The position numbers and the translations under genes are program-made. A stretch of 64,000 nt of DNA from Tubulanus polymorphus (taxonomy: Eukaryota; Nemertea; Palaeonemertea; Tubulaniformes; Tubulanidae), in assembly GCF_964204645.1 (NCBI RefSeq), contig NC_134030.1, positions 8,244,278 through 8,308,277 on the forward strand. The letters are read 5' to 3'. Numbering within the stretch: the first letter of the stretch is position 1; each line of letters opens with the position of its first letter. Of the stretch, positions 1-13,710 are shown piece by piece. Below the pieces are notes generated by a model, which saw only the letters and a list, made by a program, of their open reading frames with translations, had not been told where the DNA came from and did not search any database.

Positions 1-1309
<1,309 letters not shown>

Positions 1310-1434
1310 CATCTTTGGCGACATCTTTGATGCTGACACCGAGTTCATTAGCCATGAATCCGATGATACCGAATATGACAAATCCGGCGAATATACTCGT
1401 CAAACAGTTGCCGAGCGACACGACCAGTGAATCC
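1310..1434 (-). CDS. SLC6A5-like: SLC6 exon 9 (TM7, start of loop 4)
   Basis: Residues 389-430. [18 protein letters not shown] and [12 protein letters not shown] form TM7; [12 protein letters not shown] begins extracellular loop 4. Donor GATG|GTAAAT, phase 1. The next exon (expected GPGLAF-like) is not found in bases 1-1309 and should lie to the left. Confidence 0.92.
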
Positions 1435-4400
1435 CTAAAAAAGATATATACATATTCTTCGGTCATAAGATTTTCAATTTTACAGAGAAAATGTAGATGC
1501 ACCAAACATTTGATGATATGAATTATTCAGGTGCGCATGCAATCAACCAAGACTTGTTCGCATTAATTGAATTGATATCAAAAGAGCAACAATCAAAAAT
1601 TATTATAACATATGGCGATATTAGCCACGCAGAACAGCAATAATTAATTTCTATTTTACGCCATGGTATGAAAACAGGTGAGTTGTTACTATTGTTATTT
1701 GGAATGGCAAAATAAAAATAGCTTCACATGGAAATATGCAGCTTAAATTTTCCATGTTGGTATAAAGGCATGTGTATCGATATAGGTTGGATCTGGTTAC
1801 ATTTGCGAATTAAAATAGGAATTATTTGAAAATGAACTGATTTTATACTTGAGGAGTTCGTTTTTATTCACAAATGTGGAACTGGGTCCCGATTCATATA
1901 TAAACTTATGTACGATCACGTCGAAATCAACCTTGGATTTAATGATTACAATAAAAAATCTATATACACGAAAATCAAAAGATGATTGAAGATCGCAATT
2001 ACGGAAGGACCTTGGATTGGATTTTTTTTAATTAATAATATAGGCCTGTGCCAACTATAAAACTGTTGCCAGATCGTAGTTGTTATCTGCAGATCAATGT
2101 AGATCTAATCTTGAGAACAGTCAGTTTAGTCCTCTAGAAGAGTGACAGACATTGTTGCAATATCGATTGCCTCGTGAAATTTAAAAATGCCGGTGTGCAA
2201 CATTCGAATCGACCAAATGAAGCTAGAAACCTTTCAGTAATAAAGTCTACTAGCATCAAAATACATCCTCAATAGGCAGGGTTTCAAACACAATGACAAC
2301 ACTTGATTCAGTCTAATCCGCCGAGTGCGAAGATTTGCCGCAATTAAACTTGCGGTGCATATCAGATGTATCATTGTATAATTGTTGAGACAATCTCACG
2401 GATAATCTTTAACTGGAAAATCCCAGGCTAAAAAAGAGCAGAATTTCTGATTGGCTGATAATGGCATCATTTAGGCTGCGTATATACCTGCGCACACGGG
2501 CTAGTGTGGCAGGGATTAGTTCTATTGCAAGTTTTAATGCCATCAGGTTTGAATTCCTGCCAGGGGGAGTATGGTCAAAATAGAGCAAAAAGATAAATAA
2601 ATGTTTTTCTGTTTGTGTCACTTCAATGATCGACTATTAACTCAAAAACCAAAATAGCAGAGTTAAAACGTATCGATGACCATCGACGGTCACATACCTG
2701 AGGCAGTTGTTGTGGAATTTATTGAAGCTGGCCAGAGTGATCAAACCTCCCCAGCACGGGGACAGTGAAAAGAATATTTGTACAGCTGCATCACCCCAAA
2801 CCTGGAAAGTAAAAAATCATATCAATGTCATAAAATCTACAAAATAATCAAGAGGTGGCGGGTTCTAATTCAAGGATGTATTCGTTCTACGACCATCGAT
2901 ATAGGCACTTCTACCTACATGCGGACAGATGTTCATTATACAAATCAATACAAGTCAACTTTGCGTTGTATCAAAAGGCATACATGTATATGAAATAGGT
3001 AAAATATTGACTATATCAAATCAAACGAATAGATATTATAACGATAAAAGAATATTACACTCGTTTTTCGGGATCTCTTTCTCTTTTGAAATTTTTAATG
3101 AACTTTTTTTCAATTTCAATGAGAGTAGGCTGAATGCTGAATACGATAAAAATGCGCATAGATTTTTATGGCGCATAAATCAAATAAATTATACACCAGT
3201 TTTCAGTATCAGATGAGAATAACTGCTCATGAACACAATACAAAAATCATGAAATCTATAAATTCTTATCATGAAACAGGGCTTTGTCATCACTTTCTCC
3301 CGAAAAATATTTTGCGGAAATGAATTCGATTTTTTCCGGTCGACGACAAGGGCGCCACGAACTGTAAAACGCACCTTTGCACTTTTTAATCGGTGCCATT
3401 CCGGAGTGAGGTAGAATAGAATGCCATCGACGCATCCCGGTAATGTTGCGCCTCGTACGAGCAACGCAATCAATACGATATACGGAAAGGTAGCTGTGAA
3501 ATAGACCGCCTGAAAATATAAACAAAACAAAATTTAACAATCGGGTTCGTTCAAGTTTCGTTTTTTGAAAGTTTTCCAAATGGCTTTACGCCATGAATCA
3601 ATTGGAAAATATCCAAATGAGAGCTAGACGACCTTCTGATAACATGACTATCAAATAACGATAGTGTACATAAAACGTAGGTAAAAATAGACACCGATTT
3701 GACCTGTGGTACTCGGAGCAAAAAAGATGTACAAAGGTCAATAAATACGGTGAGAATCCACAAATTCCACATTAATAATAATATTTACTACCTTATCTTG
3801 TTTTGAATTCATCGGTGACAGACTAAAGGTCGTTTGGGCCGTCAACACTTGAGGTTTGAAATAACCCTGGGGTATCGTGCACAAACACTGATAAATCAAC
3901 TAAGGGGATGGTAAGGGCTCGGTTATTATATAAAGATTATTTTATCTGAGCTCAATATTATCAAAACTGTAATATCTTAGAGTTAAGGCACCAGAAAGAA
4001 ACTGAGACTGGCGTTTACGTTCAGAAGTGGATAGAAATGAAAACCTGAATGGGAATGGAAATACCGACCTTGCCAGCTGATTTGATGCCTTTTATCAGAC
4101 AAGCCCCGACGATCATCCACGCCAATAACAAACACAAGACTAGTTCCCATTTAATGCCGCCGAGGTCGTGAATTCCGGGCGTTATATCCAATACATAATT
4201 ACTGAAAAATTCAACAGAAATTTTAGTTAACATCATCATATTAAATATCTCGTGTAAGTTTTGAGACTCGAACTCCTTAGTCCTGATTTCCTTTGATTTA
4301 AACCGCAATCAAATCGTGAGAACAGTAGAATTGGGTGGCCTATATCATTTGACTAGCATTTTCCATGACCATTCCCCGACATGCGTGTTATTTTCCATAA

Positions 4401-7400
4401 TTACCAGTCAAATACGTAAGACATAGACGGAAACTATTTGATTTCTATGCGTGATTTAACTATCTCAATAAGTTTCCCTGATTCTTAGCTTTTTTCTTCT
4501 TTTAAAAAATTCCCCGACTATACCTGACTTTCTTTAAAGAGAAGAAAATTCTCTGACTCTTCCCCATTTTCCATGTACAAAAGTGACCACCCTGAAGAAC
4601 TGAGCACCAAGCATCCCTTAATCTTTCCGATAACTTACTGGAAATACTCATCGGACGGACTCGTCAGTGATTTCTTCTCTTTGCTGGCGACGTCTTCGAT
4701 TTTAGAAAGGTTTTGAACCAGCGTGTAATTGTGTAACCCGTACTCGGCGACCGTGTAACAAGTTCGATTATACCACGTTCCATTGTGAGTGGTACAGTTT
4801 TTCTCGAACGACAGACCCAATAAATTACATTCTGCAATACGAAACATAACATTATTCATGAAGCGGAGAATTCAAATTCATTAAATCTCCATTATCTGAT
4901 GATGACTGAACAGAATTTTTATATATATACATAATAGAAGACATGTTTCAGTTGCTCCGATCACAGGGCATTTTACAAAAATTTGCAATATTGGCATCCA
5001 ACCTGGCTTCTCTACTATACCCTCCCTAGTTGGGTCACACTGGCCAACTAATTGCAGACGCATGCAATGAACTAACTATACATACCTGGAGTGTTCCAGT
5101 GGTTTTCGCACGTACTCCACGGTACGCCCGGCAGGTTAGAGAATGAGGCGAACAAATAAAACAGCGTCCAAGCTATAATCATATTATAATATATTCCTAC
5201 GAAAAACGACACTAAAAACATTCCCCATCCTATACCTGAAACGAGAGAAAAAAATTTTAGATATTTTTTTATGTGTGTCACTAAATTCTTAAGCGGAGGC
5301 TAATTAACATTAGGGCGAATGGGACCATGAGAAAAGATATTCCAATGCAGTCACTAGGTCTCTCTGTATGGTTGTTTTTTCTAGGGTATCTAAATTCATT
5401 ACTGCTTTCTAGGAAATACTTATGCCGTCAGTCAGTCAGACAGACATATAATAGCATCCCATTCACAAATTACTACAGATTTTTTTTTAATGGCATTAGC
5501 TGAATGAAATACATGTATGTTCATAGTAAGAATTGTGCCAAACAGGCTAATGCCGGGTAACCTAATTCAGCTGATAAATAAAAGTATTTTGCTCGACTGT
5601 CTGTACGAGGCTACCCCAAGATTTTCGAATACCTACATTCAAGTCTAACCTGGAGATGGGTATTGGAAGGATATAAGGAGTTTTGAAGGGGCATTAAAAA
5701 CGAAAATTTCAAATTTCAAGGAAGTGTCTGCTTCCCTTACACATCCCAATTACAGTAGACTCCGCTAAATCGGTGCTGTTTATCTCATTAAACCATGAAT
5801 TCAGTGGTTTTATCAACAATTTCTATCCTTTACACCACTAAACTCAGTTTCAAATTAGGTAACCGCCTAATTGGGTTAAAAAAATCCTGGTCCCAAATGT
5901 GCCAATTTAGACATAGTTAACTGTAAAAGTGTGCAAACATTGCTAAGTGCCCATTTCTCAAAATTGAAGGAGTTTTAAAGTAGTTTCAGGGAATGTACTC
6001 AAATTAAAAGAGTTCCAAGCACCTTCCAAAGCATTTTCCATGAAGAAGGGGTTTCAAAGGAATGAGGGAGTCTCAGGGACCCTAGCAAAAGAAATTGAGA
6101 CTGGATAAATGATAGTCATAGGCATACACAACGGGCACAGGCAGCCACTCCAATGTAACCGGCAGCCGCGAATCTTTTAGTAAAAGTGCCTTATAATAGC
6201 GTACTGATAACGTATTTCATTTGCAAGAGGGAAAGAGGATAATGGGCTTTATGCGAAATGACACAAATACGGTACGTTCGATCAGTAAATCAATAAAATC
6301 TATCCGCGTTTAGACAAGAAACATCCTCGATTTAGATTATTAACGGAAAGTTATTACATGGATGAACCGACACATACAGTGGTCGTGTGCCATCTCTCTT
6401 TGTCACAGCTGTTTTCACTAAAACTACGGGACCCATCCACATACCATTTATATATTTCCAGCTGTATGTAAGTGTCATTGATCGAAATATGAAATTCACA
6501 TCAATCGAAAATCGGCCATCGGAAACCCTTCCCACTATTATTAACATCACAACCATCTCAAAATTGCCAATTTTCAAATTTCACTTAAAAACGCAGTCAG
6601 TCCTCCAGTCTGTGTTTTTCGGCTAGTACCTGTGAGAATTTACGGCACTATAGGCCTACTCTAGCAAGTCAAGCAAGGAGCACACTTTTCTAAAATCAGT
6701 CATGCCTGTTCTGGTCGAGATGATAGGAATACAGAGGGGACTAAAATCCACTGGAAATACCATCGATCTAATAATGATGATAATAATATTAATGTAGGCC
6801 TACTTAATATAGCCTTAAAACCAGCAAAGCCACTCAGAGCGCTTTTCATCTATTAATGTCTCTGTCTAAAAAGTGGGCATTTTAGCTGCTTCCTAAAATG
6901 AACGATGAAGTGATGATGCAAAGGCCAACAGGAATGTTGTTCAAAAATTTTTGGGCAATGTCGGAAAACCTGACGTTAGATGCCGGGTAAACGTATACAC
7001 GCATATATTTAAAAAAAATAGCTGTGTTTAAGTGTGAGTCGGACATTAGTAAGGGATTTAACGTTTAATCTGAATCTAATACCGCGTTCGTATTGATCAA
7101 CAACTACGATGCACGTTTTACAGACACTAGGCATGTTCGCTGTCTGTCTCATATGTGTGTGTGTGTGTGTGTGTGCGGAGACAACTGCGCAGTAAACATT
7201 ACACGACATGACGTCAGTACGCCTCATCATCATCATCGTCTTCGTCACCCGTATGACAGAAACAACAACAACAATAATAGACCTTCTCGTCTTCCTCTTC
7301 ACCCATACCGTCGCTGCCACCGGTTAATACGATTACGACTAACGACACGCTGCGCGCGCGCTTTTAAAATCGACAGTAATCATTCATCGATCGACCGGAG

Positions 7401-10400
7401 TCGCGGCGAGCGGATATTGATTGAATCTCGCAGCGTCTTAACTTTCTTCTTCTTCTGCTCGTGGGATTGACGTTGGCACGTCGCCCGCGCTCTCGTCATC
7501 AGTTTACTTATTCCGCCGACGCACGTATATCGTGACGGCCGAATAAAAACACGTCTGGCAGACGTCGGTTATCGATGGAAAATCGATTCGAGCGATCAGG
7601 TTTTAATAAACATAAACAAGAGCCCCACGGGGCACAATGGCCAGCCTGTCAGATTTGCTTTTTATAAATGATGTAATCTGTGGGTTATATCTATCAATAT
7701 ACACTCCCTGCTCAATATCATTTACATAGTAAAATCGTGTGTTAACACAGACAGCAGGAACGAATGTAATATAGAAATACTAAGTTATTGTATTGTGCAA
7801 CGCCCCCTGGTGGCCATAAAAAAAACCAATGAGCTTGAAACTCACCTCGATCATAGAACATGTCATGAGCTACAACTTTCCAATTGATTATAGTAGCAAA
7901 ATATGCTTAAGTATCAATTATGATGTGGAAAAACTTTTTTTCCACCTACGAATGTGTACTGATGACCCCAAGATGGCCGCCAAGTGCGTCATAATTGCCT
8001 GGTCAAAAATACCCTCTCGGATATAAAAGATCCCTTTCCAAAGAATAACCATTACAAATTGCAATGAAACATGGCGCACCATTAGAAAGCTACAGTACTC
8101 AGAATTCAGGCCAAAATTGACATTTTTGGGAACAAAAAAGGTCACAGTACGGCCATCTTGAGTCCGATCGACTCAATTTTTCACATGCCGATGGGCCCTC
8201 GGGGGATACAAATATATACGAATGATCAAGGTTATTGATAAAAGTGTCTTCAAAATTTCCCTCGAAAACTTCAAAAATGTGTAAAAAGTGCTGATTTTGG
8301 CGAACAACAATGGCTGCCAGTCGGCCATCTTGAATCTGACAGGGCCAGTTTTTGGCCTGAAGATGTGTCTAGGGTAGATACACGTATAAAACAAATATCA
8401 AGACATCACCTTGAAGCGTCTTCAAAACTTTGGAACTCTCACGAACTATCTAGATGGTTATCTGTCGACCTCAATAGCTTCAAGACCCATCTCAAAACAA
8501 CTTTGTTCCATGCAGCATACCATTAACTCTTGGAAAGCGAATTGTATTTAACATTTTTTGGCAGAATAAAATTTGATAGAATTTGCAATTCGGGCACATG
8601 GCTAATTAGCATATCAAGATATATACATATCATACACCCGATTTGGTAAAACCTTTTTTTCGCGAACCTTGCGCAATTGTCAAGGATGAATTTTCTGTAG
8701 AGCAAATAAAAATTCCTCCCAAACACCAAATCAACTAAAGATTTCATAGAAATCGATCTTGAAATACAATTTTAAATCTTAAAATAAAACCCGGAAGTAA
8801 AACAGTAGACGATACCGCGGATTCACGTGAACACCTGATTTCTGTAAACGAAATGTTGGTTGTGACAAAATTGTTCAGACGGTTTTAGGTGGTAATAAGT
8901 ACGGAAACGTAACGACCATGGTCGACTTATTCGATGAAATCAGGCCTATGTGATATCCAAATTTTGACTTTTTTATTCTCCAGACCTCCCTGATATAGAA
9001 ATAAAAAATTTTGGTGGTACGAAAGTGCAATCACAGCGCCGACGGGGACAGAGCCGTGTCAGAGATCGGCGGAGTGAAAATTGAGGTGGACGAACACGAA
9101 GAAGTAGGCTATTGCGCTACTTGAATCACGAAAACTCCTGGCGCGGCCCCGACGCTTTTCGTTGATTAAGTAATACAAATATCATGCAATGGGTGTTCAC
9201 AATCTACCGCTGGTATTTACCGGATTTCAATATCACTCCAAAATTCAAAGAAACCTTGAAATATCGAACCGGAACACTTCCGGTACTGTAGATATCCGCG
9301 GCTGCCCAACCGGGAAACTTATTTGTTTCAGTAGATATTGATAGGATCCATCATCTTCACCCGTCAAGGGATTCGAACCCACTAAGCTAAAGCCATGCCA
9401 GAATCGGGTCGGGCCAATCACAGCGCTTGTAACAAACCACATTAGGCTTCTGTGGAATTTCCCAGTAAATGGGCCAATCAGCGAACACGTAGCGAACGCG
9501 GAAGTATTGTCGCGTGTTGATACATGACGTCATGCGCAAAAGCGCCAGTAATGAAATCGCGAGAAATCACGTGAACAGCTGCTGATATTTTCAGATAAAC
9601 CAATCACAGGGAAGACACAACTTCCTGATTGGCTGATAAAAATTGAAATTTTCCCGATTTAACTTTCGTGAAAAATGCAGAAAACATTTTTATGAGACCC
9701 TATTTCAAAATTCTGCTCGCTACGATTCCGAGAATGGATTACGCTTAAATACGTGATTTGTTCGAATATGCCCTCACTTGGCAAGCAAAAGAGCCTTTTG
9801 CGTGGAAACCATGTCATTTAAATTCGCTCCATTTGTATAGTAATAGGCTCAGCCTACGGCTGGCCTAACTAGACAGAGGGTTTCGGGGGAGATTTTCTGA
9901 ACCAATCTAGCCGTAACAAGATTCAAGGCACGATCGCGCGACGGAGATTTGGATCGGGACGAATTGGCAGGGATCAGGCCCGAGTCAAATTTGGTCCGTG
10001 TGCGCGTTAAACATGTTAACCATTCTTAGGATACTTAACAATGCTTAGACAAAGCGAAATGAGTCATTTCTGGAACCCACACGCAATAATCTGACCCGTG
10101 CTAAAATTTGGCTTGGGCCTGGTTGGGTCAAATTTGGCACCCATGTGAACAGTTGTTCCAGGCCTTATTTGGCACTTATGATAGCGGCTTTACATCGCAA
10201 AGAGCTGTCAAATTTGGTGAACTTCTTACTTTAGGAGGGCGGGGATGAATTCTGAGATTTAAACTGTTTTCATCAGACTTATCGGAAATAGAATTAATAG
10301 ATAACATAACATCGAAAATTTGAATACACAGAACTGCATGTCATTTTAGCAACGTGTATCAAATAATCGGAAATGCTTTTGTCCTTCGCTATGGCAATTA

Positions 10401-13400
10401 GTCAAATAGAACTAATTCATGCTGGTCATAATAAATTATCAATTATGTGAACGTGAATGTTTTTCATGCCAGCATCGACGCATTGAAATGCTTTTTTTTG
10501 AAGATGTGAAATTTCGTAGTCATCCTAGCACTTAATGAATAAGAATCAAAAACATGAATTGAGCACCAAGGCCATAGGTTTTTTATCATCACCTCTTTCT
10601 TACTTCATAGCTTGAAAGAAGGAATGCTCGGGTTGGCCAGTTGGAAACAGCTCTATATATAGTTATCTTATCTAGGGAACTATGTTGTTGTGATGTATTA
10701 CCTATATATGTATGACATACATAGCATGTAAACAGTCTGCTGCTGCAGTGCTGTTCACCTCACACGTACATTTATACCTACCGGATCTTGCCAGGTAACG
10801 GAACAAGCTACAAGTTCTAAACTCGCGAAAGAAAAGTACACACACAATTCCCACCATTACAAGTTGTTTGATAGCAGTAAATAGCATATCATAGCTGCAT
10901 TATTATCAAAACCTGTAGTACACCCTGGGTCCTTGGAGAATCATACCTGTAATATGTAAACGTACTTCGAGAAGATTGGGAGCTACTGACCTTGGAAAAG
11001 GGGACTGATTTTCCATATCGTCACGACGCCTAAACTGGCATACTGTCCGAACGCCAACTCCATGAAGAATAAAGGAACTCCTGCTAAGGCCAACATGATT
11101 ACGTACGGAATCAGAAACGCACCTGAAGCATCAAACAAGAAAAGATATGTCAGTCGAAAATCGAGCTGGGGGCCGATTGCTCAAAAGTTGGTTATCATAG
11201 TTAACTGGTGGACAAATTCCATTATAACAATGCAAATTCAATTGCCACTGTGGCATTCATCCACTGGTTAGCTCGGACCAAATTTGAGCAAACCTGCTGC
11301 CCTTACAGATAAAATATCATCCCCCCCTGGATAGAACAGACGCTCTCAATGATTTGATGAGCCGGTTTTGCTCTAAAATCATATATAACGCACCTCCTCC
11401 GTTGCTGTAGCACAGGTACGGAAACCTCCATAGATTCCCGAGTCCGACCGCGTAACTTAGACATGACAGTAAAAAGTCTAGTTTTCCCGACCAGTTTCCG
11501 CGATCCTTGTTTTCGTCCCCGCTGAGATTCGAGCCAGTGTCCGACACGTTGTCGTCGTTTCCAGGCGTTTCAACGTTGTTGATATCATGGTTTGCTTTCG
11601 GGACTGCATCAATTTCACCCTGAAATTATACGAAATCAATATTCACAGTCGAGATACGAGTATACATAGGGTGTGACAAGAGAAGATACGCCAATTGTGA
11701 CTATGGTATACTGTCACTAAGGCGTTGACTATGATTAATATCAGAAATACATATTTTGTTAATATAAATAAGGCATTCTAAAATTCAAGCAGCAGTCATT
11801 TTCTTATCAACTTTGAAATAAAGTTCTCGCATGGCTCAAATACACAACTCAGGGGCCAGTTGCTCAAAAGTTGGTTAAAGATAACCGGATAAATACCTTG
11901 ATAGTAACAATGAACTTTTAATTGTCGCTCTAACCAACTTTTGAGCAACTGGCCCCCTGCTTATGAACATGAAGCGAATGAATGAGTAGATAGTGTATGG
12001 GTTACCAAAAGGGTGTTACATATTCCTGTGGTGAAGAAAAACTATCAGGCCACGTACTAAATTGCAACGGTTTTATGTTCTCCCAGTTTGCAAGAGGTTA
12101 TTCATATTCGCAACTTGTATTTGCCTGTTCACGAATATGAAGTTTATGCATATAGGCCCCTAATAAAAAATACTATGCATATTATCACTATGCAAAATAC
12201 AAACTAACAGACTTAGCAGCTTTTTACAAATACGCCTACGTAATGAACCAAACCATAAGGTGCTCTGCATATCAGTTACTAAATATGTCATATCTTGGGT
12301 TACATAACTAATGAGCAGGCATGTATATTTCAATGCAACAATGAAATGACCTGCAAACAAACGTCTGATCTAGACTGAAGACAAGTTTGCCTGAGTCAAA
12401 GTTGAGACTAATTAATATATGCTAAGCATCATTATCATTCATCTACCCGGAATTAAAAATTCTCTCTGGAAACCATAACAGTTATAAAGGTACACATGGC
12501 TGTAAGCCAGAATAAAAACAATATTTGCCGAGACCTAGACAGACAAAAATGTAATAAATACAATGTAGACAATGACTATATATGCGATTATCGCTGTAAA
12601 CTAGTCAAAAGTTCATTCAATTTTTCTACGGTTTGATACGACCATCCTGAATGATAGAATATCATAGAAAAAACAATATATTTCATAGTTCAGGTTATCA
12701 CAGATACCCGGACCCTGTTACAGAGTTCAAGGTTCCGATTTGGATCGAGATTTCATTCAGCGAAAATGAACGACAACTCCAACCTCAAGAGAATAAAATC
12801 CAACTCACAACTGCGGAACTGGATCAATAACTATACAAGCCTGGTGGAGGTGAGGGGTATACCGCATGAACTGGATCCGGATCAAAAACTAAATACTTAG
12901 CGATCACAAAATCTTGACTATGAAACAGGCCCGTGACCAAGAATTTTTAGAGGGGCAGTTCTATTTCAAGAAAAAAGGGCACTTTTTCACCATAAAAAGG
13001 AGCACATTCCTACTAAAAAAGGACAGATCTTAAAGACGAGTACCTGAGTCAATAATTTGAGAATGGGTTACTCTTTGTTTTCCAAAACCATGAAAATTAT
13101 ATCCAAATTTTTCAAAACATTTTTCGCACCGACTTTTTGGAAGGCACTTCGTAACAAAAAAATATGAGGGGTTTGTTCACTAGCCTGAACCCCCTGTCAG
13201 CTTGGGCCCGAGAAAAAATGTTTTTCATATAGTCGGCAAAGACATATTTCCACCAGTTACTAATAATTGAGATAAGGACATTCGTACACAGCTGACAGTT
13301 ATCCCATACCAAATTTGAGCAAATATCAGGCTAACAGACCGATAACATAGTCGCCCCTATATTATTAGTAGAGAGTTATTTCAGACAGGAATTGGTTAAT

Positions 13401-13710
13401 ATGGCCGCGTTTAATAAATATGATTACTAATTACCAACCACGTATCTATTCTACTGATAATAAATACTGAACTTTTCAATGTTGTCAATCCCGGTTTGTT
13501 TACTGTCACTATATCTCAGTGAAGAAGACTCGTAAACAAAATCAAAAATCTCCACCCAAAAATAACTATGAGAGTAAGGCTAGATAGAAACTACAAATGA
13601 ATTATTCATCAACTCACCGCGTCCGGAACTTTTGAAAACGACACACCCTTACTGATGGTAAGCGATGCCCGGCGCGTGGACGGTATAGCGATACCTATAG
13701 ACTTCGACAT
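1310..13710 (-). CDS. SLC6A5-like: SLC6 neurotransmitter transporter, glycine transporter 2-like (partial, 9 exons)
   Basis: Sodium/chloride-coupled plasma-membrane transporter of the SLC6 family, probably for glycine. Exons in coding order: 13710-13618, 11619-11394, 11122-10991, 5235-5086, 4831-4639, 4201-4069, 3509-3375, 2801-2698, 1434-1310. All introns are GT-AG and all phases agree, giving 430 residues from the start Met. TM1 (about 80-100) has the signature [13 protein letters not shown]2 is 108-132 with [13 protein letters not shown]3 contains GIYYN (164-168). A long extracellular loop 2 has conserved cysteines and several N-glycosylation sequons. TM6 reads [18 protein letters not shown], and TM7 [18 protein letters not shown]. 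By recollection, [10 protein letters not shown]-like TM3, WNTPEC and NKFHNNC are closest to GlyT2, but GlyT1 or an invertebrate-specific paralogue is possible. TM8-12 and the C-terminus lie left of base 1. Confidence 0.93.
2264..2574. repeat. tRNA-like foldback element, degenerate copy
   Basis: Homologous along its length to the element at 18121-18463. Shared blocks are CATTGTATAAT in the middle, GCTAAAA, and a right arm with GCCATCAGGTTTGAAT (B-box-like). The left arm at 2264-2335 is a decayed inverted copy (CATCCTC...GCAGGGTTTCAAAC). It lies in SLC6 intron 8. Confidence 0.6.
2698..2801 (-). CDS. SLC6A5-like: SLC6 exon 8 (TM6)
   Basis: Residues 355-388. [19 protein letters not shown] and [16 protein letters not shown] form the unwound TM6 that lines the substrate site. 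The Ser of SLS aligns with the GlyT2-type residue where GlyT1 has Gly (alignment from memory). The following Pro-Cys is unusual. Confidence 0.93.
3375..3509 (-). CDS. SLC6A5-like: SLC6 exon 7 (TM5)
   Basis: Residues 310-354, exactly 45 codons, phase 0 on both sides. [12 protein letters not shown] and LVRGATLPG are the family TM5 motifs; [12 protein letters not shown] leads to TM6. Confidence 0.93.
4069..4201 (-). CDS. SLC6A5-like: SLC6 exon 6 (TM4)
   Basis: Residues 265-309. [20 protein letters not shown] precedes the hydrophobic TM4 ([17 protein letters not shown]), then KGIKSAGK. The first codon is completed by the two bases of the previous exon. Confidence 0.92.
4639..4831 (-). CDS. SLC6A5-like: SLC6 exon 5 (extracellular loop 2)
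   Basis: Residues 201-264, with the second loop cysteine (ECNLLG) and five N-X-S/T sequons (NCT, NGT, NRT, NYT, NLS). It ends in SPSDEYF, the conserved entry to TM4. Acceptor TTGCAG, donor CA|GTAAGT, phase 2. Confidence 0.9.
5086..5235 (-). CDS. SLC6A5-like: SLC6 exon 4 (TM3, start of loop 2)
   Basis: Residues 151-200. TM3 holds GIYYN, with the Tyr that contacts substrate carboxylate in the family. [12 protein letters not shown] follows and carries the first cysteine of the conserved loop-2 disulfide. Intron 3 upstream is about 5.8 kb, the largest in this gene. Confidence 0.93.
5930..6095. repeat. Dispersed repeat, inverted match to 32885-33025
   Basis: Blocks such as AGGGACCCT, AAGCACCTT and TTTTAAAG/GGAGTTT appear in reverse-complement order at 32885-33025. 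Both copies are diverged. Confidence 0.5.
7155..7176. repeat. (GT)n microsatellite
   Basis: Short uninterrupted GT run in the SLC6 intron; the nearby histidine/asparagine-rich frames are low-complexity artefacts. Confidence 0.9.
7612..8526 (+). mobile_element. Decayed interspersed element with non-LTR-like 3' end
   Basis: Begins near GAGCCCCACGGGGCAC. It carries recurring AGATGGCCGCC / GGCCATCTTG blocks (near 7972, 8150 and 8315) separated by about 170 bp, and ends in a short frame resembling the tail of a reverse transcriptase ORF (8425-8526). The boundaries are estimates. It could be two nested repeats rather than one element. Confidence 0.4.
8425..8526 (+). pseudogene. Non-LTR retrotransposon RT C-terminal fragment
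   Basis: A 33-residue frame reads [12 protein letters not shown] then [13 protein letters not shown] and ends AAYH-stop. CR1/jockey-like ORF2 proteins often end with a WNSLP...SFKxxLKxxLF pattern, so this is probably a relic of such an element. No catalytic domain is present upstream. Confidence 0.5.
10014..10172. repeat. CAAATTTGG-family repeat
   Basis: Shares TTAACAATGCTTAG, CAAAGC, GGTCAAATTTGGCAC and GTGTGAACAGTTGTTCC-type blocks with 38240-38385. Shorter fragments with the same GGCCAAATTTGG core occur at 36846-36975, 53243-53360 and 56282-56345. Confidence 0.55.
10991..11122 (-). CDS. SLC6A5-like: SLC6 exon 3 (TM2)
   Basis: Residues 107-150, starting [15 protein letters not shown] and continuing [16 protein letters not shown], the conserved TM2 and intracellular loop 1 of SLC6. 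Acceptor GCTTCAG, donor CAAG|GTCAGT, phase 1. Confidence 0.93.
11168..11292. repeat. GGCCAGTTGCTCAAAAG palindromic MITE, copy 1
   Basis: Opens GGGGGCCGATTGCTCAAAAG and closes with TTTGAGCAA in inverted orientation. Same family as 11851-11957 and 19967-20026. Confidence 0.55.
11394..11619 (-). CDS. SLC6A5-like: SLC6 exon 2 (N-terminus end, TM1)
   Basis: Residues 32-106. An acidic cytoplasmic stretch leads into NWSGKLDF and TM1 with [18 protein letters not shown], the sodium/chloride and substrate site hallmark of SLC6. Acceptor TTTCAG, donor GAG|GTGCGT, phase 1. Confidence 0.93.
11620..13617. other. SLC6 intron 1
   Basis: About 2 kb between SLC6 exons 1 and 2. It holds MITE copy 2 (11851-11957) and a fragment around 12820-12935 resembling the second palindromic family (ends CTATGAAACAGGCCC). 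Nothing coding. Confidence 0.6.
11851..11957. repeat. GGCCAGTTGCTCAAAAG palindromic MITE, copy 2
   Basis: Best copy. The left arm GGGGCCAGTTGCTCAAAAG and TTGGTTA are matched almost perfectly by the inverted right arm ending CAACTGGCCCC, about 105 bp in all. It lies in SLC6 intron 1. Confidence 0.75.
13618..13710 (-). CDS. SLC6A5-like: SLC6 exon 1 (start codon, cytoplasmic N-terminus)
   Basis: Encodes residues 1-31, beginning [14 protein letters not shown] and ending KVPDA before a perfect GTGAGT donor, phase 0. The next exon opens with GGT in the matching phase, which supports this ATG. The segment is hydrophilic and rich in Ser and basic residues, as expected for the variable cytoplasmic N-terminus. 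An upstream 5' UTR exon cannot be excluded. Confidence 0.8.

Larger units (their letters stand above)
5236..10990. other. SLC6 intron 3, repeat-rich
   Basis: About 5.8 kb with no supportable exon. It holds a dispersed repeat at 5930-6095, a GT microsatellite near 7155-7176, a retroelement-like segment at 7612-8526, AT/GC-mixed sequence with CCAATCA and CACGTGA blocks at 8800-9660, and a CAAATTTGG-family repeat at 10014-10172. Confidence 0.6.

Noticed and set aside
9245-9442. Possible tRNA or SINE near GGGATTCGAACCC at about 9368 (minus strand)
   Set aside because: A B-box-like block is present, but no acceptor stem or A box pairs with it, and the similarity to the foldback arms is weak.
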